A DNA stretch of 64,000 nucleotides, taken from positions 162,466 to 226,465 of the forward strand of contig PS015082.1 of the NCBI GenBank assembly GCA_048213135.1. Direction: 5' to 3'. Below the pieces are notes generated by a model. It was not told where the DNA came from and ran no database searches. It saw only the letters and a list, made by a program, of their open reading frames with translations. The DNA comes from Reclinomonas americana ATCC 50394 (Eukaryota; Jakobida; Jakobea; Jakobida). Made by a program: the position numbers and the translations under genes. This document shows positions 1 through 11,132 of the stretch, in pieces (the first letter of the stretch is position 1; every line of letters starts with the position of its first letter).

Positions 1-35
1 AATCATAACAGTTAGCAGGGCAAGTAATAACGCAC

Positions 36-189
36 AAACATGTCTTCCACAAACGAGCTCGCTCGTGCAGCCGACTCATCGCTGAACGGCACACTCGTTC
101 GGAACATCGACTCGTGCCGATTGTTGAACTTGATGACATTGAACATCACACCCTCGTCCAGGCTCGTCAGGAACAGTCGCAGCGCCCGC
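36..189 (-). CDS. Inverted VWA-domain exon fragment (fifth VIT/VWA copy)
   Basis: Read on the minus strand, this stretch encodes the middle of a VWA domain (RALRLFLTSLDEGVMFNV, then IKFNNRHESMFRTSVPFSDE). It is almost identical to the end of exon 4 in the complete plus-strand copy at 7804-10827. The exon closes with a plausible donor (gtgcgt, complement of 31-35), in the same phase as the other copies, and the next exon would lie left of the window. The rest of exon 4 is lost in the N run at 190-1004. The orientation is opposite to the four copies to the right, so this is either an inverted neighbouring paralogue or an assembly mis-join across the gap. Confidence 0.7.
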
Positions 190-1004
190 NNNNNNNNNNN
201 NNNNNNNNNNNNNNNNNNNNNNNNNNNNNNNNNNNNNNNNNNNNNNNNNNNNNNNNNNNNNNNNNNNNNNNNNNNNNNNNNNNNNNNNNNNNNNNNNNNN
301 NNNNNNNNNNNNNNNNNNNNNNNNNNNNNNNNNNNNNNNNNNNNNNNNNNNNNNNNNNNNNNNNNNNNNNNNNNNNNNNNNNNNNNNNNNNNNNNNNNNN
401 NNNNNNNNNNNNNNNNNNNNNNNNNNNNNNNNNNNNNNNNNNNNNNNNNNNNNNNNNNNNNNNNNNNNNNNNNNNNNNNNNNNNNNNNNNNNNNNNNNNN
501 NNNNNNNNNNNNNNNNNNNNNNNNNNNNNNNNNNNNNNNNNNNNNNNNNNNNNNNNNNNNNNNNNNNNNNNNNNNNNNNNNNNNNNNNNNNNNNNNNNNN
601 NNNNNNNNNNNNNNNNNNNNNNNNNNNNNNNNNNNNNNNNNNNNNNNNNNNNNNNNNNNNNNNNNNNNNNNNNNNNNNNNNNNNNNNNNNNNNNNNNNNN
701 NNNNNNNNNNNNNNNNNNNNNNNNNNNNNNNNNNNNNNNNNNNNNNNNNNNNNNNNNNNNNNNNNNNNNNNNNNNNNNNNNNNNNNNNNNNNNNNNNNNN
801 NNNNNNNNNNNNNNNNNNNNNNNNNNNNNNNNNNNNNNNNNNNNNNNNNNNNNNNNNNNNNNNNNNNNNNNNNNNNNNNNNNNNNNNNNNNNNNNNNNNN
901 NNNNNNNNNNNNNNNNNNNNNNNNNNNNNNNNNNNNNNNNNNNNNNNNNNNNNNNNNNNNNNNNNNNNNNNNNNNNNNNNNNNNNNNNNNNNNNNNNNNN
1001 NNNN
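190..1004. other. Assembly gap (815 N)
   Basis: Run of N. It separates an inverted VWA exon fragment on the left from exon 5 of plus-strand VIT/VWA copy 1 on the right. As drawn, it is too short to hold the missing 5' exons of two such genes. Confidence 0.98.
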
Positions 1005-1031
1005 GGTCACTTACCTGATGTCTCGTTGTAG

Positions 1032-2435
1032 GCGGAGGGCGGCACGAATCTGCTGGGCCCGCTGGTCTTTGTGCTGTCGCAGCCAGTGGCGGCCGGACGC
1101 ACTCGGCAAGTGTGTGTGCTGACCGACGGTCAGGTCGGCAATCGCGAAACATGCATCGATCGTGTGGCTGCTGAGAAGCACTCGACCCGTGTGTTCACCA
1201 TTGGTCTCGGATCCGGTGTGGATCGGCTCTTGGTATCCGAGTTGGCGCGCGTGGGTCACGGCTCGTGCGCGTTGGTGGACCCTGGAACGAGTGAACTGGC
1301 GGCGATAGTTGTGGGACAGCTGAAGGAGATGCAAGTGCCGGCAATCACCAACTGCGAACTGCGCGGATTGCCAGCGCATGCACGACTGTGCGTGGACGCG
1401 ATTGCACCGAGCTTTGCCAACAAGAGCACATCGGTGTATGTGTTCTTTGAGGAGAGCGAGGAGAGCGGGTTTGATGTGGAGTTTGTGGCGAGTGTGGGTG
1501 ATGGTGAGTGGGGTGATAATCGAAGGAGTTGAATGGAGAAAGTGTGTTTGCTGACTGTTTGTGTTGCAGATGTGATTCGGCAGACTGTGCGGATTGAGGG
1601 AGGCGGAGGACGTGCACAGAGCGGAACGATGTTGCATGTGCTTGCAGCGAACCAGCGGATCAAGGAGCTTGAGGATCGAGCGAACAAGGGAGCAGCAGAG
1701 TTTCGTCGTCATCTGTTCGAAAGCATTGAGTTGATTGATCTCTGACTGTGGTGTTGTTGTTGTTGTGGAACGAGCAGAAAGGCGGAGATTGTTGAGCTGT
1801 CGACGACGTTCAATGTGGCATCGTCTGAGGCGTCGTTTGTGGCAGTGGACACGAGCAGTCGTGGAGCGCTGTCGAGTGCACCGGTTGTGCGCGACATGAA
1901 TGTGTTGCTGCAGGCTTTGATTCAGGCAGATGCGGCGCCGATGGTCCTTGGCTGCACTCTGCCGGGTTCGACTCAAAACAGTGGTATTAACCTCGCGTAC
2001 GCTCGTGGAGCGACGAAGAGCGCCGGCTGCTGTGGAGGCGGTGGTGGTGGCGGAAGCTACAGTCCGCCGCCATCGCCGAGGAGCGAGAGACCGCTCCGCA
2101 GTCGGCAGCCACCGAGGTTGGAACCACTGGATCAACTGCTTTTCTCGCAGGCAGCCTGTGGTGCATGGAGCGATGCCCACGTTGTCGCTGCCGCTCTCGG
2201 TGTCCGTGTGGATATGCTTTCGTGCGACATGCCATCTGGTGTCGATGAGAGCTTGTGGCTCACTGCGATCGTTGTCGCTTTGCTGGAAGGACGGTTCGCA
2301 GCCAAGCAGGCTGAGTGGATTCTCATTGTCACGAAAGCAAATCGGTATCTCGCCCGCCACAATGCCAGCGGACTTGTGCAGCTTGTACGCCAGTCGGCGC
2401 TGGCAGCGCACGTTTCCCACGGCGAGCGTGCTTGA
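1032..2435 (+). CDS. VIT/VWA-domain protein, copy 1 (5' part missing)
   Basis: Three exons are visible: 1032-1503, 1570-1699 and 1778-2435. By comparison with copy 3 they are exons 5-7, so the VIT domain and the first half of the VWA domain are missing in the gap to the left. The sequence starts inside the VWA domain with the GGTNLLGP segment, which supplies the MIDAS threonine, followed by VCVLTDGQV, which supplies the MIDAS aspartate. A beta-rich region follows, then a Gly/Ser/Pro linker and a conserved C-terminal helical module (LDQLLFSQ...GAWSDAHVV...LWLTAIVVALLE). VIT+VWA proteins include inter-alpha-trypsin inhibitor heavy chains, PARP4 and VWA5; the module is generally linked to metal-dependent protein adhesion. 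The actual role here is unknown. Its linker is the shortest of the four copies. Confidence 0.85.
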
Positions 2436-2657
2436 TGCCGTTTTTTTGTCAATCCAGCGTGTACAGTGCTCTTTAGATTGCAGTTGTTGATAAAGTTGAG
2501 GTTATCTGCACTCGTCCCCTTTGTGCAATGGGCAACATGCATAGGTCCCCTGGCGTTGGACTGTCGCGTTGGGACTGGACGCTGCATTCCTGTCACGACA
2601 AGAAATTCCGAACACACGCCGTTTTCATCTCTGGCTGGGAGCACACACACCTCGGTC

Positions 2658-5600
2658 ATGGCAGCCGTTCTTCCCGCGCATGACATGGATCCGCTTCAGC
2701 GACTGCGGCTGCGCTGCGTAGCTCGCAGCCGTAATGCACGGCACAATGTCGACGGTCATGGTGAAGCATCATCCGCCAGTGTCGCAAATAACATTGACTC
2801 ACGCCGTGGCGAGTTGGCCTCTGGCACGCACGACATGGTGCTGAAAGGTGAGCTTCTAGTCTCAGTCCCGCAGTGTAATCCAGAATCATGTATCGGGACT
2901 AAGTTGTCTTTGTGTGCAGCCACACGCATCACCTCTGCCATTCGCAACCACGCTGCCACCATCGAGGTGCTGCAGCGCTACGAGAACGACTCGGCCACCG
3001 ATGTTGTCGAGGCCGTCCTCAGTGTGCCCGTCGATGCGGGCACGGTGGTCGCCGACTTTGCCGTGGCGCGTGTGGACGGAAGAGTGATTCGTGGTTCGGT
3101 GAGACCGCGAGAGGAGGCCGCCGACACGTATGACGATGCACTGGCGTCGGGACAGGCGGCGTACATGGTGCAGCAGAAGAAGGACACACAGCGCAAGACG
3201 TTTGAGGTGCATCTGGGTCGGCTGGATCCTGGTGGTGAGTGAGTGATTGAGTGATTGAGTGATTGAGAGTGATCTGCTTGTGAGATCTCATTCGGTGAGC
3301 AGAGTCGGTGACGTGCATGGTGAAACTGGTGCGGGAGGGAGCACTGGAGCCAGTGGGCAACACGTTTGTGCACGTGATCGAGGCGGGACTGTTGCCTTCA
3401 TTCGAGGATGCTGGGTGAGTGCGATTCAATGTTGTGGTTTGGTGGTGGTGGTGGTGGAAGAGGAGAGACTGACTGCTCAAGTGCGTGTGCGTGTGATAGN
3501 NNNNNNNNNNNNNNNNNNNNNNNNNNNNNNNNNNNNNNNNNNNNNNNNNNNNNNNNNNNNNNNNNNNNNNNNNNNNNNNNNNNNNNNNNNNNNNNNNNNN
3601 NNNNNNNNNNNNNNNNNNNNNNNNNNNNNNNNNNNNNNNNNNNNNNNNNNNNNNNNNNNNNNNNNNNNNNNNNNNNNNNNNNNNNNNNNNNNNNNNNNNN
3701 NNNNNNNNNNNNNNNNNNNNNNNNNNNNNNNNNNNNNNNNNNNNNNNNNNNNNNNNNNNNNNNNNNNNNNNNNNNNNNNNNNNNNNNNNNNNNNNNNNNN
3801 NNNNNNNNNNNNNNNNNNNNNNNNNNNNNNNNNNNNNNNNNNNNNNNNNNNNNNNNNNNNNNNNNNNNNNNNNNNNNNNNNNNNNNNNNNNNNNNNNNNN
3901 NNNNNNNNNNNNNNNNNNNNNNNNNNNNNNNNNNNNNNNNNNNNNNNNNNNNNNNNNNNNNNNNNNNNNNNNNNNNNNNNNNNNNNNNNNNNNNNNNNNN
4001 NNNNNNNNNNNNNNNNNNNNNNNNNNNNNNNNNNNNNNNNNNNNNNNNNNNNNNNNNNNNNNNNNNNNNNNNNNNNNNNNNNNNNNNNNNNNNNNNACCT
4101 GGACTCGATGAGTATGAGACACCACTGGGCAGCTTGCCGGTCAGTGGCCTCTCGGTGGTGGTCCATGTCGAGTCCGACAAAGCGATTCGCGATGTGGAGG
4201 TGAAGAACTACCAGGTGGAGATTGTGCGATCGGAGGCCGATCCGTGCCAGGCGACAGTGCACCTGTTGGACGTGAGCCGGGAGGGGAGCCGCGCACGGCC
4301 GGCGGCGTTTGAGACGNNNNNNNNNNNNNNNNNNNNNNNNNNNNNNNNNNNNNNNNNNNNNNNNNNNNNNNNNNNNNNNNNNNNNNNNNNNNNNNNNNNN
4401 NNNNNNNNNNNNNNNNNNNNNNNNNNNNNNNNNNNNNNNNNNNNNNNNNNNNNNNNNNNNNNNNNNNNNNNNNNNNNNNNNNNNNNNNNNNNNNNNNNNN
4501 NNNNNNNNNNNNNNNNNNNNNNNNNNNNNNNNNNNNNNNNNNNNNNNNNNNNNNNNNNNNNNNNNNNNNNNNNNNNNNNNNNNNNNNNNNNNNNNNNNNN
4601 NNNNNNNNNNNNNNNNNNNNNNNNNNNNNNNNNNNNNNNNNNNNNNNNNNNNNNNNNNNNNNNNNNNNNNNNNNNNNNNNNNNNNNNNNNNNNNNNNNNN
4701 NNNNNNNNNNNNNNNNNNNNNNNNNNNNNNNNNNNNNNNNNNNNNNNNNNNNNNNNNNNNNNNNNNNNNNNNNNNNNNNNNNNNNNNNNNNNNNNNNNNN
4801 NNNNNNNNNNNNNNNNNNNNNNNNNNNNNNNNNNNNNNNNNNNNNNNNNNNNNNNNNNNNNNNNNNNNNNNNNNNNNNNNNNNNNNNNNNNNNNNNNNNN
4901 NNNNNNNNNNNNNNNNNNNNNNNNNNNNNNNNNNNNNNNNNNNNNNNNNNNNNNNNNNNNNNNNNNNNNNNNNNNNNNNNNNNNNNNNNNNNNNNNNNNN
5001 NNNNNNNNNNNNNNNNNNNNNNNNNNNNNNNNNNNNNNNNNNNNNNNNNNNNNNNNNGATCACTGACCTGATGTCTCGTTGTAGGCGGAGGGCGGCACGA
5101 ATCTGATGGGTCCGCTGGACTTCGTACTGTCGCTGCCAGTGGCGGTCGGACGCACTCGACAAGTTTGCGTGTTGACTGACGGTCAGGTCGGCAATCGCGA
5201 AACATGCATCGATCGTGTGGCTGCTGAGAAGCACTCGACCCGTGTGTTCACCATTGGTCTCGGATCCGGTGTGGATCGGCTCTTGGTATCCGAGTTGGCG
5301 CGCGTGGGTCACGGCTCGTGCGCGCTGGTGGACCCTGGAACGAGTGAGCTGGCGGCGATGGTTGTGGGACAGCTGAAGGAGATGCAAGTGCCGGCGATCA
5401 CGAATTGCGAGCTGCGTGGACTGCCAGCGCATGCACGACTGTGCGTGGACGCGATTGCACCGAGCTTTGCCAACAAGAGCACGTCGGTGTATGTGTTCTT
5501 TGAGGAGAGCGAGGAGAGTGGATTCGAGGTGGAGTTTGTGGCGAGTGTGGGTGATGGTGAGTGGGGTGATAATCGAAGGAGTTGAATGGAGAGATTGTAC

Positions 5601-6716
5601 GTGCTGACTGTTTGTGTTGCAGATGTGATTCGGCAGACTGTGCGGATTGAGGGAGGCGGAGGGCGTGCACAGAGCGGAACGATGTTGCATGTGCTTGCGG
5701 CGAACCAGCGGATCAAGGAGCTTGAGGATCGGGCGAACAAGGGAGCAGCAGAGTTTCGTTTCCCACAAGTTTGTTGTCATTGAGTTGATTGATCTCTAGA
5801 TCTGACTGTGGTGTTGTTGTTGTTGTGGAACGAGCAGAAAGGCGGAGATTGTTGAGCTGTCGACGACGTTCAATGTGGCATCGTCTGAGGCGTCGTTTGT
5901 GGCAGTGGACACGAGCAGTCGTGGAGCGCTGTCGAGTGCGCCGGTTGTGCGCGACATGAATGTGTTGCTGCAGGCGATGACCGTACCGAACGATCGCTCT
6001 GGGCTAGCTGGACTGCAGCCAGCTGCAGCGTACAAGCGCAAGTCGTTATTGTTCCATGGAGGTCGTGGCGGTGGTCGTGGTGCGGCGGCTCGTCAGGCTT
6101 CGCATCGTGACCGAGATCGCGACCGCTGCACAGCTGCAGTCGGATTCGGGAGAAGGGCACGACAAGTCGACGATTACGATGGTTCATCGTCTTCTATGAT
6201 GCTGCAGTCTATGCCGGCTGCTGCCCGATCGCGATCACGATCGCCAGAGAGCGCAGTGCGATCGCGAGGGGACGCTGAATTCTTTGGCTTCTCAACCGAA
6301 AGGTTCGCACGCTCAGGAATGTCTTTCGGTGCACGTGGAGACTCTACTGGGGCGTCGCCTGTCGAGTGCAGAGTCGATCGCGAGCGTGAGCGGGAGCGAC
6401 GTGTTGACCCCTTGTCCGCCTCTTCGGCCCAGCGATCGCCCATCGACACTGTCCTCTTCTCTCAAAATGCCAGTGGCGCGTGGGCAAATTCCGCCGTGGT
6501 GGCCGCTGCTGTTGGTGTGGACGTCGCCACGTTGCTGCAAGGCAAGCCAGCTGATGTGGAGGAGACGCTGTGGCTGACGGCCGTGGTGGTGGCCCTGTTG
6601 GAATTGCGGCATGCAGCCACCAGGAGCGAATGGGAGCTGATCGCCGCCAAGGCCTCTCGGTTCCTGGCGAAGCGTCAATCCAGCGCACTCATCGAGCTGG
6701 CAAAGAGTTGTCTGTC
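2658..6716 (+). CDS. VIT/VWA-domain protein, copy 2 (interrupted by gaps, 3' end missing)
   Basis: Exon 1 is 2658-2847 (start MAAVLPAHDMDPLQRL). Exon 2 begins at 2920 and encodes the VIT domain (TRITSAIRNHAATIEVLQRY, then YMVQQKKDTQRKTFEVHLG). A third exon completes VIT (VKLVREGALEPVGNTFVHV). Exon 4 starts at 4097 and is cut by the gap at 4317. Exon 5 is 5085-5556, exon 6 is 5623-5752, and exon 7 starts at 5838 and runs into the gap at 6717. The linker in exon 7 is long and rich in Arg, Ser and Asp, with RDRDRDR and RERERERR runs, unlike the other copies. The C-terminal module (SPIDTVLFSQ...LWLTAVVVALLE...EWELIAAKASRFLAKR) is conserved. Stop not seen. Function inferred only from the VIT/VWA architecture. 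Confidence 0.85.
3500..4096. other. Assembly gap (597 N)
   Basis: N run inside an intron of VIT/VWA copy 2, between exon 3 and exon 4. The corresponding intron in copy 3 is only 87 bases, so the gap length may be a placeholder or hide a local rearrangement. Confidence 0.98.
4317..5057. other. Assembly gap (741 N)
   Basis: N run that removes the rest of exon 4 (first half of the VWA domain with the DxSxS metal site) of VIT/VWA copy 2. Confidence 0.98.
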
Positions 6717-7512
6717 NNNNNNNNNNNNNNNNNNNNNNNNNNNNNNNNNNNNNNNNNNNNNNNNNNNNNNNNNNNNNNNNNNNNNNNNNNNNNNNNNNNN
6801 NNNNNNNNNNNNNNNNNNNNNNNNNNNNNNNNNNNNNNNNNNNNNNNNNNNNNNNNNNNNNNNNNNNNNNNNNNNNNNNNNNNNNNNNNNNNNNNNNNNN
6901 NNNNNNNNNNNNNNNNNNNNNNNNNNNNNNNNNNNNNNNNNNNNNNNNNNNNNNNNNNNNNNNNNNNNNNNNNNNNNNNNNNNNNNNNNNNNNNNNNNNN
7001 NNNNNNNNNNNNNNNNNNNNNNNNNNNNNNNNNNNNNNNNNNNNNNNNNNNNNNNNNNNNNNNNNNNNNNNNNNNNNNNNNNNNNNNNNNNNNNNNNNNN
7101 NNNNNNNNNNNNNNNNNNNNNNNNNNNNNNNNNNNNNNNNNNNNNNNNNNNNNNNNNNNNNNNNNNNNNNNNNNNNNNNNNNNNNNNNNNNNNNNNNNNN
7201 NNNNNNNNNNNNNNNNNNNNNNNNNNNNNNNNNNNNNNNNNNNNNNNNNNNNNNNNNNNNNNNNNNNNNNNNNNNNNNNNNNNNNNNNNNNNNNNNNNNN
7301 NNNNNNNNNNNNNNNNNNNNNNNNNNNNNNNNNNNNNNNNNNNNNNNNNNNNNNNNNNNNNNNNNNNNNNNNNNNNNNNNNNNNNNNNNNNNNNNNNNNN
7401 NNNNNNNNNNNNNNNNNNNNNNNNNNNNNNNNNNNNNNNNNNNNNNNNNNNNNNNNNNNNNNNNNNNNNNNNNNNNNNNNNNNNNNNNNNNNNNNNNNNN
7501 NNNNNNNNNNNN
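6717..7512. other. Assembly gap (796 N)
   Basis: N run that removes the last codons and 3' flank of VIT/VWA copy 2. Confidence 0.98.
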
Positions 7513-7803
7513 GTGTAGTTCGATTGCATGAAATGCTTGTTTGTTCAGTTTTCTATTTTTGTTTTTCCGACCTCTGTTCTGGCATCTCCTTCGCTTGCGC
7601 GCTCTCCACTTAGTGGCACGCAAGTAGCCCAGTGAATGAAGTCAAAAGCCCACACAACTGCACCAGGGTGTTGAAAAACCTCGAATCCCGCTGTTTCTAT
7701 TTTTAGCTCACCCGCTTTGCATTTATCATGCCGAATCGCACTCGGCCACAACATTTTTTTCCATCGCTGAGAGCGAGAGATCATTGACACAACAACGAAG
7801 AGA

Positions 7804-10800
7804 ATGAGGCCATTTGTGATTACCTGCGGCGGTCGCTGCATCAACCGGAGGCCACCGATGCCGGTGCCGGTGCCGGCGATGCCGCAACCCGAGTTGCCCG
7901 CACGAGTAGAGTTGGTTCTGAAGGGTATGTCTGTGCATGTTTCTGTGCATGTGTGTGTCTGGAGGCTAAGAATTCACTCTTGCGCAGCCACGCGCATCAC
8001 CTCTGCCATTCGCAACCACGCTGCCACCATCGAGGTGCTGCAGCGCTACGAGAACGACTCGGCCACCGATGTTGTCGAGGCCGTCCTCAGTGTGCCCGTC
8101 GATGCGGGCACGGTGGTCGCCGACTTTGCCGTGGCGCGTGTGGACGGAAGAGTGATTCGTGGTTCGGTGAGACCGCGAGAGGAGGCCGCCGACACGTATG
8201 ACGATGCACTGGCGTCGGGACAGGCGGCGTACATGGTGCAGCAGAAGAAGGACACGCAGCGCAAGACGTTTGAGGTGCACCTGGGTCGGCTGGATCCTGG
8301 TGGTGAGTGAGTGAGTGAGTGATTGAGTGATCCGCTTGTGAGATCTCATTTGGTGAGCAGAGTCGGTGACGTGCATGGTGAAACTGGTGCGGGAGGGAGC
8401 ACTGGAGCCAGTGGGAAACACGTTTGTGCACGTGATCGAAGCGGGACTGTTGCCTTCATTCGGGGATGCTGGGTGAGTGCGATTCAATGTTGTTGTGGTG
8501 GTGGTGGTTGTTGAAGAGAAGCGACTGACTGCTCAAGTGCGTGTGTGTGCGTGTGATAGACCTGGACTCGATGAGTATGAGACACCACTGGGCAGCTTGC
8601 CGGTCAGTGGCCTCTCGGTGGTGGTCCATGTCGAGTCCGACAAGGCGATTCGCGATGTGGAGGTGAAGAACTACCAGGTGGAGATTGTGCGATCGGAGGC
8701 CGACCCGTGCAAGGCGACAGTGCACCTGTTGGACGTGAGTCGGGAGGGGAGCCGTGCGCGGCCGGCGGCGTTTGAGACGCGAGTGAGTGTGGATGGAGTG
8801 GAGTTCCCGTCGGTGTGCGTGGAGCGATACGCGGAGGCGGTAGATGGTGGACGACAGCTGTGTGCGAGTGTGTTGTTGGCGCCTGCACTGCATCCGACGG
8901 TGACGTCGCACGAGGCGAACACGGAGATTGTGTTTGTGGTGGATGTGAGCGGGAGTATGGATGGGCAGCCGCTGGAGGAGAGCAAGCGGGCGTTGCGGTT
9001 GTTCCTGACGAGCCTGGACGAGGGTGTGATGTTCAATGTCCTCAAGTTCAACAATCGACACGAGTCGCTGTTCCGAACGAGTGTGCCGTTCAGCGACGAG
9101 TCGGCTGCACGAGCGAGCTCGTTTGTGGAGCGAATGCAGGTGTGTTTCAGTGTTCCTTTTTTAATCTAAACGTCGACTTGCTGAGCTTATGCGAATCACG
9201 GCAGGCTGGGGGAGGTACGAATCTGCTGGGCCCGCTGGACTTCGTACTGTCGCAGCCGGTGGCGGCCGGACGCACTCGGCAAGTTTGCGTGTTGACCGAC
9301 GGTCAGGTCGGCAATCGCGAAACATGCATCGATCGTGTGGCTGCTGAGAAGCACTCGACTCGTGTGTTCACCATTGGTCTCGGATCCGGTGTAGACCGGC
9401 TCTTGGTATCCGAGTTGGCGCGCGTGGGTCACGGCTCGTGCGCGTTGGTGGACCCTGGAACGAGTGAGCTGGCGGCGATGGTTGTGGGGCAGCTGAAGGA
9501 GATGCAAGTGCCGGCGATCACCAACTGCGAGCTGCGTGGACTGCCGGCGCATGCACGACTGTGTGTGGACGCGATTGCACCGAGCTTTGCCAACAAGAGC
9601 ACGTCGGTGTATGTGTTCTTTGAGGAGAGCGAGGAGGGCGGATTCGATGTGGAGTTTGTAGCGAGTGTGGGCGATGGTGAGTATGGTGACAATCGAAGGA
9701 GTTGAATGGAGAAAGTGTGTTTGCTGACTGTTTGTGTTGCAGATGTGATTCGGCAGACTGTGCGGATTGAGGGAGGCGGAGGGCGTGCACAGAGCGGAAC
9801 GATGTTGCATGTGCTTGCGGCGAACCAGCGGATCAAGGAGCTTGAGGATCGAGCGAACAAGGGAGCAGCAGAGTTTCGTCGTCATCTATTCGAAAGCATT
9901 GAGTTTATTGATCTCTGACTGTGGTGTTGTTGTTGTTGTGGAACGAGCAGAAAGGCGGAGATTGTTGAGCTGTCGACGATGTTCAATGTGGCGTCGTCTG
10001 AGGCGTCGTTTGTGGCAGTGGACACGAGCAGTCGTGGAGCGCTGTCGAGTGCGCCAGTTGTGCGCGACATGAATGTGTTGCTGCAGGCCTTGGTGCCGCC
10101 GGCGTCGGCGAAGGCTCAGCCTCACCACGGCGGCATTCAACGCAAGCGCATGGCGTCCGCGGGTCGGAATCGCTCTGCACTGACTGCCAGTTCGGTGATG
10201 TCTTCGTCTTCGTCGTCAGGGTGCGCACCCATGTCGCGGCGACTCGCGGGTGCGAGCGCCGTCTGCGCGCCGGCTGCGGAGCTTCAGCGGCGTATGTGTG
10301 AGGATGAGGCGGATGCGGATTGTGTGCCGGAAGCAATGATGGAAATGAGAAAGAGCGCGGAGAAGAAGTCCAAGGCACGCCCGTCGTCGGCGTCGGTCAA
10401 CAGGCCGCAGCTTCAGATGGCGCCCAGTGCCAGTGCAGCGCCTATTCCGGTGGCGCTCTCTGCCCGGGCGTCGTCCATGGCCCCAGCTGCGGTTGGCGGT
10501 GGTGGCCGTGGCGGCGGCGGCGAGAGCAAGTCCCCGCTGGATAAGATGCTCTTCTCGCAGAGTGTCAGCGGCGCGTGGGCTAATGCCGCAGTTGTGGCCG
10601 CCGCTGCTGGTGTGGACGTCGTCACGTTGCTGCAAGGCAAGCCAGACGATGTGGAGGATTCGTTGTGGTTGACGGCCGTGGTGGTGGCCCTGTTGGAGTC
10701 ACAGCACGAGGCGACGCGTAGCGAGTGGGAGCTGATCGCCGCCAAGGCCTCTCGATTCCTGGCCAAGCGCAACGCAGGCGCGCTGGTGGATGCCGCCAAG

Positions 10801-10827
10801 GTGGCGCTTTTCAGCGTGCCGACGTGA
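7804..10827 (+). CDS. VIT/VWA-domain protein, copy 3 (complete, 868 aa)
   Basis: The one uninterrupted copy. Exons 7804-7924, 7988-8302, 8361-8472, 8560-9139, 9205-9676, 9743-9872 and 9951-10827 sum to 2607 bases, 868 codons plus stop, all with GT-AG junctions. Order: short unique N-terminus; VIT domain (exons 2-3); linker; VWA domain with intact MIDAS (VVDVSGSMDG, GGGTNLLGP, VLTDGQVG); beta-rich region (VYVFFEESEE...VRIEGGGG); helix RIKELEDRANKGAAE; a unique Ala/Ser/Met-rich linker; and the conserved C-terminal module (LDKMLFSQSVSGAWANAAVV...LWLTAVVVALLE). There is no obvious signal peptide, suggesting an intracellular protein as for PARP4/VWA5-type relatives. The VWA site probably binds a divalent metal and a protein ligand; the ligand is unknown. 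Confidence 0.93.
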
Positions 10828-11132
10828 TGCGGTCCGTCAGAGCGCAGACCACTCGTCGGCGCGCGCGCGCGTTCGTCACGGCTCTGCGCGAAGCACACAA
10901 GTGCGCTGTCGATTGTTCGCTGACGCGCACATTTGTGCATGTGTGGCACACTCGTTTTTTTCTCTTCCTGTAGCGAGGCACACCAATGAATCACACGTTA
11001 AGTGGCTGACTTACGAGTGACTATGTACGAGAAATCCAGAGTTGTTTTGTAGCCGATATCTCCGCTCGTGTCTAGATTTTCCGACAGTCGCCAACCTCCT
11101 CTACCAGCGACGATCATCTCACCGACGCATGC
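10828..11132. other. Intergenic spacer between VIT/VWA copies 3 and 4
   Basis: About 305 bases with no supported gene. It should hold the 3' UTR of copy 3 and the promoter of copy 4. It is not similar by eye to the spacers before copies 2 and 3, in contrast to the near-identical exons. Confidence 0.6.

Noticed and set aside
190-1004. Very long open frames running through the N runs (here and at 3500-5057, 6717-7512, 27386-28252)
   Set aside because: N codons were read as unknown residues; there is no sequence to support coding across the gaps.
3236-3270. Short tandem gtgagtgattgagtgatt repeats after the VIT exon in copies 2-4
   Set aside because: They lie just after the donor site inside intron 2 and look like simple expansion of the donor sequence.
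7660-7720. Possible tRNA T-arm (cctcgaatcccgc)
   Set aside because: No acceptor stem, D-arm or anticodon arm could be matched around it.
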